Assembly: GCA_009792885.1 (NCBI GenBank) | Contig: WMCF01000007.1 | Span: forward strand, 7,529,267-7,593,266 | DNA: 64,000 nucleotides | DNA from: Eremophila alpestris peregrina | Taxonomy: Eukaryota; Chordata; Aves; Passeriformes; Alaudidae | Reading direction: 5' to 3' | Shown here: positions 47,101 through 58,466 of the stretch, piece after piece | Position numbering within the stretch: position 1 is the first letter of the stretch | How the letters are laid out: every line of letters begins with the position of its first letter | Notes under the pieces: generated by a model | Told to the model about the DNA's origin: nothing | Database searches by the model: none | Seen by the model: only the letters and a program-made list of their open reading frames with translations | Position numbers and translations under genes: made by a program

Positions 47101-50100
47101 TTGAAAATCTGAACCCTCCAGCCTTGTACCTATTACATTTTGTTCTTTACTGACCAGGTAATCCCAGATGCTATTGTAGCAACTTCTACACCCTACATAG
47201 CAAGACAAAGGGTGACAGAACCAGACTTTGGTTTTTCCACCTGCAAAACCTAATGAACAGTAATTCTCCTGCTTTAGAGGGGAATCAAACTGTTAGAGCA
47301 GCCTAAATTTTGAGTTGGAGTGTTACATGAAGGATGGATTACATGGATTAAGAAATATATTTTATTTATTTGTCTGAATAACTGAAATGCTGACAAAATT
47401 AGGATGATGCATGTTAATGAAGTCAACTGGATTTTTATCTTTAGGAATCCTCAAGTGTCAAATCCTCAAATATTTTTTATTTATTTCTGTATTTTTCAAA
47501 GCATAGCATTTTTAAAATATCTGAATTGATAACTTCAAAACATTGCACTTTTGAGGAAATCCATTGTTAATCTGTAATAGCTATGATCCAAGCAAATTTT
47601 AACAATGGCTGCTAAGTGTGTTCCAATAAGCAATAGGACATAGGTGTAAAATGATAGGATGGAACTTAATTTCAGAGGTCAGCACTTCAGTCAGTGCTGA
47701 TGTTAAAATCTTATATATGCATCTAGCTTTTGAGATTTGGCTGGCACATTGCAGTCTGCCATCGAAATTACTCATCCTGCTCTTCTCCATACTTTAAGCT
47801 GCCTGTGTCTGTCACAGCCTACTTGCAGTTAGAGGATGTCTGAAGCCTACTGTTTTTGTTATTGCTGTTGCCAGGTTGATTTTCATCTAGATCAGTGAGG
47901 TGACCTGACACATGTTCTTGGTTGTTTATATAATGTCCCACGGAGAGCAGCAGAAATATGCACTCATAGACTTTGCAGAAGGCACTCTGCTCCCTCTGGT
48001 CACTGATGGAGATGAGACTGGCAAAGCTGAATGGGAAGTAACAGCAAAAGTATTTGTGTAGCTCTACTTGATAAATGCACTGAGCAATTCAGAGCAAATT
48101 CTTATTCAGTAAACATCAGGTTTCAAATAAAGGATATCCATTAAAACCAGGGTGATTTGTGAGCCTGTGTTTTAAACACATAGAGTGAGTTTAGCAGGAA
48201 CTTACAGCTGGAGCTCTTTGAGTTCAGGATACAGCTTGGAAGGAGAAATGCTTGTCAATTTAGAGCTACTAACTGAGCAAATCCTTGAATGTTTAAATTT
48301 ATATTCAGAGCTTTGGCCATAAATGCAGTTTTACTTTCAAGGGCATGAAAATGTAACAGCAGATCTGGCATTTAGCTACAAATGCTAATGGCAATGCTAG
48401 CAGTACTAATTTGAGTCTAAAAAGGTTTAACAGGGCCCTGGTTAATTGAATTGACTGTTTTGAGTTGCCACTGTTTGAGTGATTTACCATATGCTTCACT
48501 GTCACTAATTGTAACTGTGCCAGTCAGACCCATCTGCTTTATGGCACATGGTCTAAAATGTATAATTTACCAAGTGTAAATCTATTTTATAAACATCATC
48601 TTTCAAGTAATTGAGTAAAAGACTACAGGAGGCAATTCAACTTTATCATACTACCAACCTCAACATTTTAGCTTTAACAGTCTGGCAGACTAGACAAACA
48701 GAAGTGGTTATGGCATGACCAGAAAATACAGAATGCATGTGGAATTTGGAAGAAAACCCTGAACCCTTCCCTCTGGTCACAACAAATTTTCTGCTTAACT
48801 TTTTTTTCTGCACTAGCAGTTATGATTAGCTGTTTTGGCAATCTCTAGCAATTGATGAATATTTAACAGTATGTAGCATGGAAAGTATGAAACAGATAAG
48901 CCTTAACTGATAAAATGCAAATCTGATTTATATAGTAAAACTTCCATAAGAAATGTTAAGTGCTACTTACAAGTGAATGAAGATCTACCTGTATTTTCTA
49001 TATTCCTCTACTGCAAGCCATCAGTAAACATTTTGATAATATGAAAAATTAAAAGATCAGTAATATTGGGTCAGAGATATAGCATTTTTCAATCTGTTTT
49101 AACTAAATATTTTGTTACTAGATGTGTCACAATAAACAACACTGAATGTTAGGAATAATCTGGTGTAGCAAAAAATAAATTTAGAAAATGAAATCAGGTT
49201 ATAAAAAGCAGGCAGCAAAGATAACTTAAGGCTGAGGATTTGTGCACAATAATGGAGCAAGGAAAGAGAAGCAGAGATTGAGTTTATTGCCAGAAAAGTT
49301 TGAACTGAAAGGGAAAGAAAGTACAAGGCTGTCAGTGATTAGTCCCTGCAAAAATGTTAGCTGAAAGAAATGTAGATATTAAAACCAGAAGAAATATAAA
49401 TTAGCCCAAGATGACTGTTAACAGCTATTTTCAGTGTTCATGTGGCAATAAAAATGGATAGAAAATTTTCTGGATTTAGTGTTATAGAGCTGTCTATTGC
49501 AACAAGCCTTTAAGAATAGGTCATTTCTAAGTGAAATATTTCATACAAAATTTCTCTGGACTAAAAGCAGTTACAGCTGTCTAGAACAGATCCATAATTC
49601 ATAAGATCACTTGTAACATACTTCATTAGTTTTTATATTTCACTTATGATCTCTTCAAAAATGAATTTGAACTTAAAGTTTGCTGGTTTTAAAATAAAAA
49701 ATTTAAAGCCATTCAGTATGGAGAAATGCTTTGGGGCTGGCTCTGCTCTGTTTTTGTATAAGCTGAATGATAAGACTGTACTTTTCTTTATCCTGCTAAG
49801 TACATTAAATAAGTGTCTTGCCAGGAATTGTGCTGCCAATCCAGTAAATCAAAATTCAGCTAGAATTCATGGTATAAATTAATTGCTTTGTTTTATTGAT
49901 GAAAAGGAGCTGCTATGACAATGTTTAGCTTCTCTTTTAGGTTTCTTATGAAAGTCATAGGTATATGCCTTAAGCTGCTGTAGCATGTAGAAATGTTTTC
50001 TTCTCTTTCTGCCTTTGTGCCTGAGTTATGTTCTCCATGGAACTTTCTTCTGGGTCTAGGTATTGTCACAGAGGAGATGTGGCAAAAACCATGAGGTATT

Positions 50101-51229
50101 GCTTGTTCCTGGTGGTTTCTGCCTCTGGTAGATGTGTTTGGATACGAAGGAAGGCACAGAGCCATTGGAGGAAGTGAAGGAAAGAGAGTGAGTTCTGTGT
50201 TTATGCCCTGTTATTTATTTGCTCTCCATCCTGAGCAGTGACAGATATAATTTGGGAATCACTATCCATCCTATTCTGCTCTTTGGGATATCTCTTTAGG
50301 TAATTTGGGTCAGGTGTCCTGGCTATGCTCCTTCATGGCTTCTTGGGCACTTCCCCAGAGCATGAGACACTTAAAGTCCTTGACTTGTATGAGCACTAAC
50401 TGGCAACAACTGAAACATCAATGTGTTCAATATTTTTCTCATCCTAAACCTAAAACACAGCATTTTTCCATAGGGGTACTAGATAGAAAGAAAATGAGCT
50501 CAACCCCTGCCAAAACCAGGACATGTTGAAGCAATGTTCTTGAGTTAAAAAGCAGACTTCACCAAGTCTTCATCTGAACATCTGCCTTTCTGAAATCAAC
50601 AAAGGCTTTCTGGTTCCCACAACATGTCAGTAAGTCTTCATGTTTCATTTCCTTCCTTTTCTTTTTTCTCTGTCTTGTATGGCTTCTCATAAGGAAAAAC
50701 CAACTTACCTGATTTTGAGGGGCAACTTATTTTTGAAAACTGGCCCCCAGTTGCTGAGACTCCTACATATCTAGAAAGGGATTTTGTGTGATTATTTTGC
50801 CATGCAATATAAGAAAGCCCATTTTACTCTAGGCAATTTGATCCAACACATATCTACTGGCTTTCTCTCATAATGAGACTAACATAAATAGGAGTTGCAA
50901 TGTCTGGTAAATTGAGACATCCACAATATGACGCAATTTGCTGTAGAAAATATGGAAAAATATAACCTAAAGACCTTTTCTTGTCATGTAAGTAGCTAAA
51001 TTATCTGTTCTTTATGAGTAGAATGGAGAAAAGAGCATCTAATATTGTCAGCTGAAAAATTATCTCAGTCCAAATTCCAAACAGACATTACATTATTTTT
51101 CCTATTCGTTTTTCCAAATCCTGCTTGTTCAGAATTGCCTACTTTTGAACTGAGATCCCAGGATCAAAAATCAGGAAATCTGAGTTCTAATTTCCACTGT
51201 ATTGCACTCAGGAAATTAGTATTGTGAGG
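41154..51229. other. Intergenic, no gene seen
   Basis: AT-rich. An interrupted poly(A) stretch lies at 45939-45974. An 8-bp stem TCAGCACT/AGTGCTGA with a 6-base loop lies at 47679-47700. Several strong-looking acceptor-like tracts occur (for example near 43343) without partner donors. No coding signal or nameable repeat. Confidence 0.55.
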
Positions 51230-51794
51230 AGCTCTGTGGAAAAGCACTTGGGTTACTGGTGGATGAAAAACTGGTGTGTACTCACAGCCCAGGGAGCCAG
51301 CTTTACCCTGGGCTGCATGAAAAGCATGGCCAGCAGATGGAGAGGGGATTCTCCCTCTCTGCTCTGCAGTATTCCTGGAATACTGTGTCTGGCTCTAGAG
51401 TCCTGTTTGTGTGGGTCCAGAAGAGGGCCATGAAGGTGATCAAAGGACTGGAGCACCTCTGGAGAAGAGAAGGTTTTGGGGAGACCTGATTGTGCCCTTT
51501 TAGTAATTAAAGGACCTTATAGGAAATTATTTTAGTGTGGACAAAAGGTGATGATTTTTAACTAAAAGAGGGATGATAAGACTCGATATAAGGAAGAAGA
51601 TTTGTATAATGAGAGTGGTGAAGCTGTGGAACAGGTTGCCCAGACCTGTTGCATTCTTGGAAAGATTCAAGGTCAGCTTGGATGAGGTTTGGAACAACCT
51701 GATCTAGTTGGAGGTGTACCTGGTCATTGCAGGGGGGTTGGACTAAATGACCTTTAAACGTACCCTCCAACCTACACCATCCTATAACTCTATT
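51230..51794 (+). mobile_element. CR1 LINE fragment, about 565 bp, 3' part
   Basis: It runs from the end of the CR1 reverse-transcriptase ORF region (GTGTACTCACAGCCCAG, TGTGTCTGGCTCTAGAGTCC, AGAAGAGGGCCATGAAGGTG, GGAGCACCTCTGGAGAAGAG) into the 3'UTR (GAACAGGTTGCCCAGA, CCTGATCTAGTTGGAGGTG, GGGGGGTTGGACTAAATGAC). It ends near CCATCCTATAACTCTAT, the decayed terminal repeat. The reading frame is broken. It is in the same orientation as the CR1 copy at 26.5 kb but covers more of the element. Confidence 0.93.
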
Positions 51795-54700
51795 ATTTAA
51801 CATATGCTTCATATATTACAGGTAAGCTAAACTTAATTTGGTAAAGCTCTCTGACACATCACAAAGCTATAAATGCAAATGTTATAAAAATTAATAATAG
51901 AACAGTCTGGTTTAATATTTTGCAGTGGCAAACCGGTTAGGAACAACAGACTATGAAGAGATTATCATGTAGCTAATGTTATGATTTATACTAGCAAAAT
52001 AAAATTGAAGTTGGATATCACAGGCAATCTGGCACAAGCAATACATCTGTAAAAGCAGACCTTTTCTGCCTTCATATCTATTATTCTGCTTCTTCAAGTG
52101 CCTTCATTTCCTGGGGCAGTGTGGTCCTTTAATCTGGCATTTTACCATTTGCTGTCCTTACATTTTTATTGAGACTGTACATTCTTTGGAACAGGTCTTT
52201 CTTCCTTTTTTGTTTTTTTAGAATTAATGTAGTCTTGTTGTGTGTTATTACTAGTATGGAAGTGCCTAAGAACTCACAGATGCAATGATATTTCAAAAGG
52301 AACAAGAACACTATGCACATAGATTCTTCTCACATGAAGTTACTGATGTTTTGTCAATAGAATGTAAATATTTAATAGTTGATTTAAAAAAAAACCAAGA
52401 AGTCACACCTTTTCTGAAGTAAGATTTATGTGCTGCAAAAATAAATGAACTGATCACAATCTCTGAAAGCCTACCATGTCAGGTGTTGCCATCTCAGTGA
52501 AACGTAGGAATTTGGATTGCATTCTTTATCAAAGTTTGAGTCTGGCTCTTAGATGCCAACTGTGCAAGAGGCCTCTGTGTGTAGTCAGGATTTTTTATCC
52601 TGTTTCCTTTTAAGTTTTTATCTATCAATGCTGTCTTGTATGACACCTGTTTTTATGCTCTGCATGTTGTTTTCTAACACACTGAGGCTGAATATAATGC
52701 ACCTGCCTTTTTGGTTTCAGAAGCCACTTTATAAATGGGAAGCAGGAGAGAAAGGTGTCACAATAGCTTACTAACATTATTACCTGAATAGTTGCTGCAT
52801 ATTTTTTGAGAATTTTTTAATCCAGTATTACTTGACTAAGAAAAGGAGGAGATGATTTTGCTGGTATTTTTGGTTTTTACCAATACTTAAATCTCTGTTA
52901 CCTGTCTTATTTTCACCTGTGAAATATTTTGTCCTTTTATGGGTTATTAAGTATTAGTGCAAGCAGTGCTCTAATTGATACCATTGATGTTTTAGGGGCA
53001 CAGACCTAAACTGCACTGCTCAGCCCCTACCTGAACCCATGGATAATGGGCTTGGGCTTCAGCCCTGACCTGAGCAGAGCCATGGGCAGATCTGTGTCTT
53101 CTCTTCTCTTGTTCCTGCTGGTCCTGAATGGCTTTTCTGGTCTGATTTCAGCCCTGACTTGTCACCTTGCCTGTGATTTCATTGCAAATTTCATTGTCCT
53201 AGACTAAGTGCACAATTTAAAAAATATACCTATCTTGCCATCTTTTGTGAATGGGTCAAAGCAGAGATTGCTGAGCAACCTCTTGCTGAGACTTATGGCA
53301 ATAAGGGGATTTGAGAATTTTTCATGTTGGCACAGCAAATTCAGCACATTACAACTGGGTTTGAAATTACAGCCTTTTCACTTAGAGAGGAAATCTTTTA
53401 GCATACAGAACCTGCTGAAGTAGTGGATGTGAAATGGATCCCTCCTGTTGCACAATTCCTTCAGAAAGAAATAGTTAAATGTTTCTGCGGCACAGGCTCT
53501 GAGGCTCCTGAAAGAGGGAATCTCAGTGTGTTTCTATCTGTGTCCAACACAGGGAATAGAGGCCAGCTGTCCAATCTTTCCATCATCACTGCCATCACTC
53601 ACATTCTGAGATGAAACAAAACTAGAACAACGAAGAACAAGTATAAAAGGCTTGAACTGCATTTGAGACTTATGTCAAAAATGTTTCAGTCCTCAGGTAA
53701 TTTGCTCAGTTCTGGCTCTTTTCGTATTTACTTCAAAGCTTCAGTGAAAATGAAAGGATAGCAAATGACATTTAGGTTTGCAGATAGCTGTAGTCACATT
53801 CTTGTGACTCGATCTGGCCTTGTTGAAGGGTGTCTTCCCCTTGAAAGTTTGGAGCTGTCTACAGATCGTGAGGAAATGCCTTGCATCAGGGCTAGTCAAG
53901 GATACAACAGACCTGCTTTGTCATGGGATTGTGTCTGTTTTCCTTTGGTACACCTCACTGCAGATTAATGAAAATGAGTAAATTAAATTGGTTTACCTAA
54001 AGGTAGCACACAATCTTATAAGAAAATATTTTAATTGATGAAATAAAAAGTCATGCACAAACTTAAAATCAATGAAAAAAATTATATAACTTGCAGGATG
54101 CATTAAATAAAGTTTCATGTTTTCTGTTGTGTCAGTAACGTTAGTTTGTATCCACAATCTTTTTCTAACATAGCACAGCCCTTTCTGAGCATGTAATTTT
54201 TTTTTAAGAGTGTTTGAATTGCAATATTCTGACATGAGATCACAAATATGAAATACAGAAAAAGACAACCTGAAATCCACATTTCCTACTGGCAATGTGG
54301 GGTAGCTTGTATCAGGACTTTTACCTTGGTTGGTACAGTTTCACTTCCTGGGTCTCATTTTTCATTTGTCTCTATTTCACAGTCAGCAAGAATGAGATAC
54401 TAACCTGATTCAATGCTACTTTGTTGTATATAAGCTCCCTTTTAGCTTTTAGCTCTCTTGCATAGCTTTCTGGTGCTGCCTGCAGCAGCTAAAGGCTACC
54501 AAGTGTGTGTTGTGGATGATCCAAGTGATTTCTCTGGTCTTCTAAGAGGGCATTTCACTGAGATGACTGGAGAGATTTGCATGGCATAAGGGGAGCTTCC
54601 ATGCCAGTTGCACTATTTGTGATAAAGTTCATAGGTGACAGAGTAGCTGAAAAAAATGTAATCTGCACAAGAAATATGGAGTCTTAAGTATGAAAAAGAT

Positions 54701-56581
54701 ACATAATTGACTTTAAATGTGTGTGTGTGACAGAGGTGGGAGAAAGAGAAAAGCATTGTTATGCTATCATGATTGGTTGGGTTTAACTGATACAGTTGAA
54801 GTTTTACAGAAGTAAACAACCTGCACAGGGGGCATTTTCTCAAACTTTTAAAGGAAAGTAAAATGGCAAATATTATTTAAACTTTATTGCATGTCACTGT
54901 TTGCCATTAATTGTTTGGGCAATGTCCAAAGCATCAAATGGTGGCCAAACATCCCTAGTGTCAGTGACTCCTGGTATTAGTAGTTAAACTGTTCCTTTTT
55001 GCTCTTGACATAGACAAAATCTGAGTACTGACTTTGTCCACAACTACAGCTAGTGGAGTCTTTTGCTGTATTTTGCTTTCTTTCTGTATCCTGTGGCTCT
55101 TAACATGTATTAATTCCATATTAGTTTAGGCACCCAACTGAGTCCTAGAAGTCTGTCTGTCCTGGGTTCCCTTCTGCTATTCTAGCACTAGCAGAGGTGT
55201 TGAGCTCTCCTCCTGCCTCAAATGTTTGTAAATCCCATTTTAATCAAGTGGAAATTGTCTTTCATGACAACAGCATCAGGACCCCTGCATACCTAGTTTA
55301 CTAATGTTAAGAAAGCAGGGATTACAAGCATGTTTTATATTTCACAGTGAAAAATCAAGTACAGAGACTTAATCTGTGCAAACACCTATCTAACTTCTTA
55401 ATATGAGACTACATGTGTGCATATAAATGGAGATTTTTCTGATTTTTCTCTTGCAGAACGTAACTGTTCTTGTGAACTCTGCCACAATAACATTTTATTT
55501 AGAAACAACCTACGTACCCCTTCTTATTGAGCTAAATAGTAAATAATTGAGTGATGTGAGCCGCAGGGGCTGCTTGTGGCAGGAATCACTCAGTTAACAT
55601 TTGTACAACAACCTACATCCTTTGTATCCATCACTTTGAACTGAAGGCAAAATGAAACTGTCTCACCCTTGGACTGAGGTAGACAGTTTTTTCTCTTTTA
55701 CCATCCCTAAGACAAATTAGGAATGTAGGAAGGCTTTCACTCAGAACAAAACGATGATTATAGCAGGTAACAGGACCTCACATTAATCAGTGCTTTCAAA
55801 GAGAAGGCCTCGACCTGTGCCCTTTGTCTAGCCTAGTGGTAGGTACGGTTTTTTCCCCAGTTCCTTTCAGCATCAGGGCATTCTCTTTCTGTGTAATACA
55901 CTCTCTTGGAGAGTGTCTCTCTTTTCAGGCAGTCCTTCTGCATTGATCAAAACCCATCCAGAAAGCCACTGTAGAAATCTGAACTTATAATGACATCCTT
56001 TTATATTTTCTTACAATGAACAATGGCTCTCTCAATACTAATGGCAACAGTACATAGATGGAGGCAACAGTGCAAAGAGTTTGGGGGTAAATAGCCATTA
56101 TTTGCAAGACTTGCTGTTTCATGTCCTGGAAAAAAAATAGAAATCCTGTCTTCTGCAGCCAAATCTTTACTACCTCTTGTTGAAAACATTCAAGGCCTTT
56201 GCAAACCTACGCTGAGATGAGGAAAGATAAGCATGGATTAACATTTTTCTTTTTGGAAGAAAACATTAGTGACGATTAGATGGCAAAAGATCTTAGTTCT
56301 GCATCCCTCCTGAATAAGAAGAAAGAGAAAACATTCTGCTTGATAATCTTTCTTTGGTTTGCTGGCCTTGACCTTTAAATCAATTATCCCCCAAATATCA
56401 GGCTCGAGAGTAAATGAGGGGAATTGAATCTGGCTCCATTGAATAAAAGACTCCCTCTGCTGCCTGAAATGCACATAATCAGATGAAACAGAATGCTTGT
56501 TTCCAAAGGGGGCACAAAACATAAAGCAAATACATCACTGTGTTGCCAGTCTCATCAACTTTTCCCACCCTTAAAGTCTGT
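51795..56581. other. Intergenic, no gene seen
   Basis: AT-rich. A slightly GC-richer part at 52990-53170 has repeated AGCCCTGAC(C/T)TG phrases (53060s and 53150s) and may be an old repeat of unknown family. A short (TG)n run lies at about 54718-54730. No coding signal. Confidence 0.5.
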
Positions 56582-56674
56582 TGGTGGGGTTTTTTTTTGT
56601 TTGTTTGTTTTTTGGGGTTTTTTTGGTTTTTTTGTTTGGCTGGGTTTTATTTGTTTGGTTGGTTTGGGTTTTTT
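56582..56674 (+). repeat. G/T-only low-complexity block
   Basis: T runs alternate with short G runs (GGGG, GG, GGG), with no A and no C between 56581 and 56639. It then continues as TTTGG/TTGGG units. It is the strand-reverse counterpart in composition of the C/A block at 16.33 kb. It could form G-quadruplex or triplex structures. Confidence 0.85.
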
Positions 56675-58319
56675 CCTCTGTGTGTATTTTCTTGTTTTGT
56701 GTTTTATAATTAATACATGTACAATCTGAGGAATGTGGGGAGTGAAGGAAAAGTTACACAAGTGATGTAATGACATGCTTTATCTAGAAATATGACTGCC
56801 AATAAGCACTCAGTTTTTGCTTAGTGTTCATGAATACTGGAGTGGCTGATACTCAGCAAGGAACAAACTACAATTCCATAGAGCAAAGAACATTTCACTA
56901 GGATGACTTCACTAGTGATTTTACTGGGGAGTAAAACAACTTAGAAAGTACAACCAGAAAATAGGCTTCTGCAAGAAGGTGTGGGAAATTTTCAGTTCCA
57001 GAAGGGGACTGAGAACTGAGCCTTGGAATGAGACACCCAAAGCTCCTTTACTGGTGTTATGTTTAAATGCTGTTTCCATGTGTTAGCTTTTATTTATGCA
57101 TTGGAAGACATGACAGGTATTCTCAGAACCAGAGTTTCACAGAGGGAGATGATGGATATATTTGGTTGGAATTTAAATTGTAAGTTTACTCATAACTACA
57201 TGCCAAATAACAAACATGCCAAATCAATTCTGCTTTTATACTAAGATGAATAGTAAAACAATATTTGGCTCTAATTCTTTTTTGTCTCTGTGCTTTGTCT
57301 TTCAAGAGGTACAAAAGGGAGCTCTTGAAACGCATAACAAGTTTTAGACAATTTTACTAAAGATGAAAAGAATACGTGAAAGAAGATAAATAATAAATAA
57401 TTTTTCATTAGCTGAATAAAACCTAGTGGGCTGGTTGCTGCAGTTGAAATATCAATAATGTACTCCAGAGAGAATATAAAGGCAGGTGGAGCTTTAAGCA
57501 ACTGATAGTATTGGAAACATCAACCTTCTGAAGCTGTTCAAGTGCCACAGTAGAACCTGAGACCAAAAGGAACAGGAGGGGAAACACAAACAGATGGAAA
57601 AACACAGATGGAATTATTCAAGAAAATCAGCTGATGCAGCCTTTCTGGCAGGAAGGTCTCTTTCATAAAGAAGGAGTCAGCTAAATTATCAGAATTTTTC
57701 AGTGTTTCTAACAATGTACCTCTCTTCTTAAGATTTTGGGTATTCCCCCAAAAAACGTCTTGATGTCTTGTTGCAGGCAAACCCAGTCTTGACTTGGAGA
57801 CTGTTTTTAGTTATTACTAATTAATGTAAAATTTAATTATTGAGTTGGGTATTGAAGAAAGAAAAGTGTATATAAACACTTAAGTTTTCACATTTCCTTC
57901 CCCATTGCCAGATCCAACTTCAGGCTCCTGTCCCTTACCCTCATAGCCCCAACTCCACTCATTTTTTGAAGCACGTAACACTTGGTGTGTCCTAATCTGT
58001 TTGATGAGGGGACAGACAGTTTGGGAGGCTGAGGTAAGTGTGTAAGAATTTTTTTCTGCTATTTGGAAACCTTGTTTCTTGTTTTCCTCTGCAGCTTCTT
58101 GCTTAAACATTTTTATCTGCTCTGGCAAGGGTTTCCTCTGTGCAGCAGTGCCTGCTGTCTCTGCTCTGGTATGTATTGCCCATGGGCTGTAATTTCTCAG
58201 ACCTCCTTCCTCTTGTATGGAGTAGCTCCATGCTCATTCCAAGAGCATGTCTCCAGGTGCATCCCTCAAAATATCTTCCACCTGTCTCGTTTCTCTTCCT
58301 CTCTTTTCACCATCACAGT
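56675..58319. other. Intergenic, no gene seen
   Basis: AT-rich up to about 57.9 kb, then a mixed stretch (57.9-58.3 kb). No gene supported. Its right end abuts an adapter junction, so continuity with what follows is uncertain. Confidence 0.55.
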
Positions 58320-58356
58320 TGTCTCTTATACACATCTAGATGTGTATAAGAGACAG
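58320..58356. other. Nextera (Tn5) mate-pair junction adapter, copy 1 (artefact)
   Basis: The 19-base Tn5 mosaic end AGATGTGTATAAGAGACAG (58338-58356) is joined head to head with its reverse complement (58320-58337, first C missing). This is the synthetic circularisation junction of Nextera mate-pair libraries and not genomic DNA. Translation across it gives the peptide SYTHLDVYKRQ, a recognised contamination signature. Confidence 0.97.
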
Positions 58357-58428
58357 GTTATTAGAAAGCTAAGATTCAGATGCAATTCTGGAAATATTAT
58401 AAAATAATCCTAATTATGAAAACAGTAC
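58357..58428. other. 72-base segment trapped between two adapter junctions
   Basis: Ordinary-looking AT-rich sequence bounded on both sides by synthetic adapter. Its true genomic position relative to the flanks is unproven, since each junction joins the two ends of a circularised fragment several kilobases long. Confidence 0.85.
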
Positions 58429-58466
58429 CTGTCTCTTATACACATCTAGATGTGTATAAGAGACAG
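58429..58466. other. Nextera (Tn5) mate-pair junction adapter, copy 2 (artefact)
   Basis: A complete 38-base head-to-head pair of Tn5 mosaic ends (58429-58447 and 58448-58466). Identical to copy 1 except for the first base, which is missing there. Confidence 0.98.

Noticed and set aside
56493..56729. 78-codon + strand hydrophobic frame
   Set aside because: It is produced by the G/T low-complexity block.
58063..58407. 114-codon + strand open frame with a conserved-looking C-terminal part
   Set aside because: The part containing SYTHLDVYKRQ is translated Tn5/Nextera adapter. The frame is an artefact.
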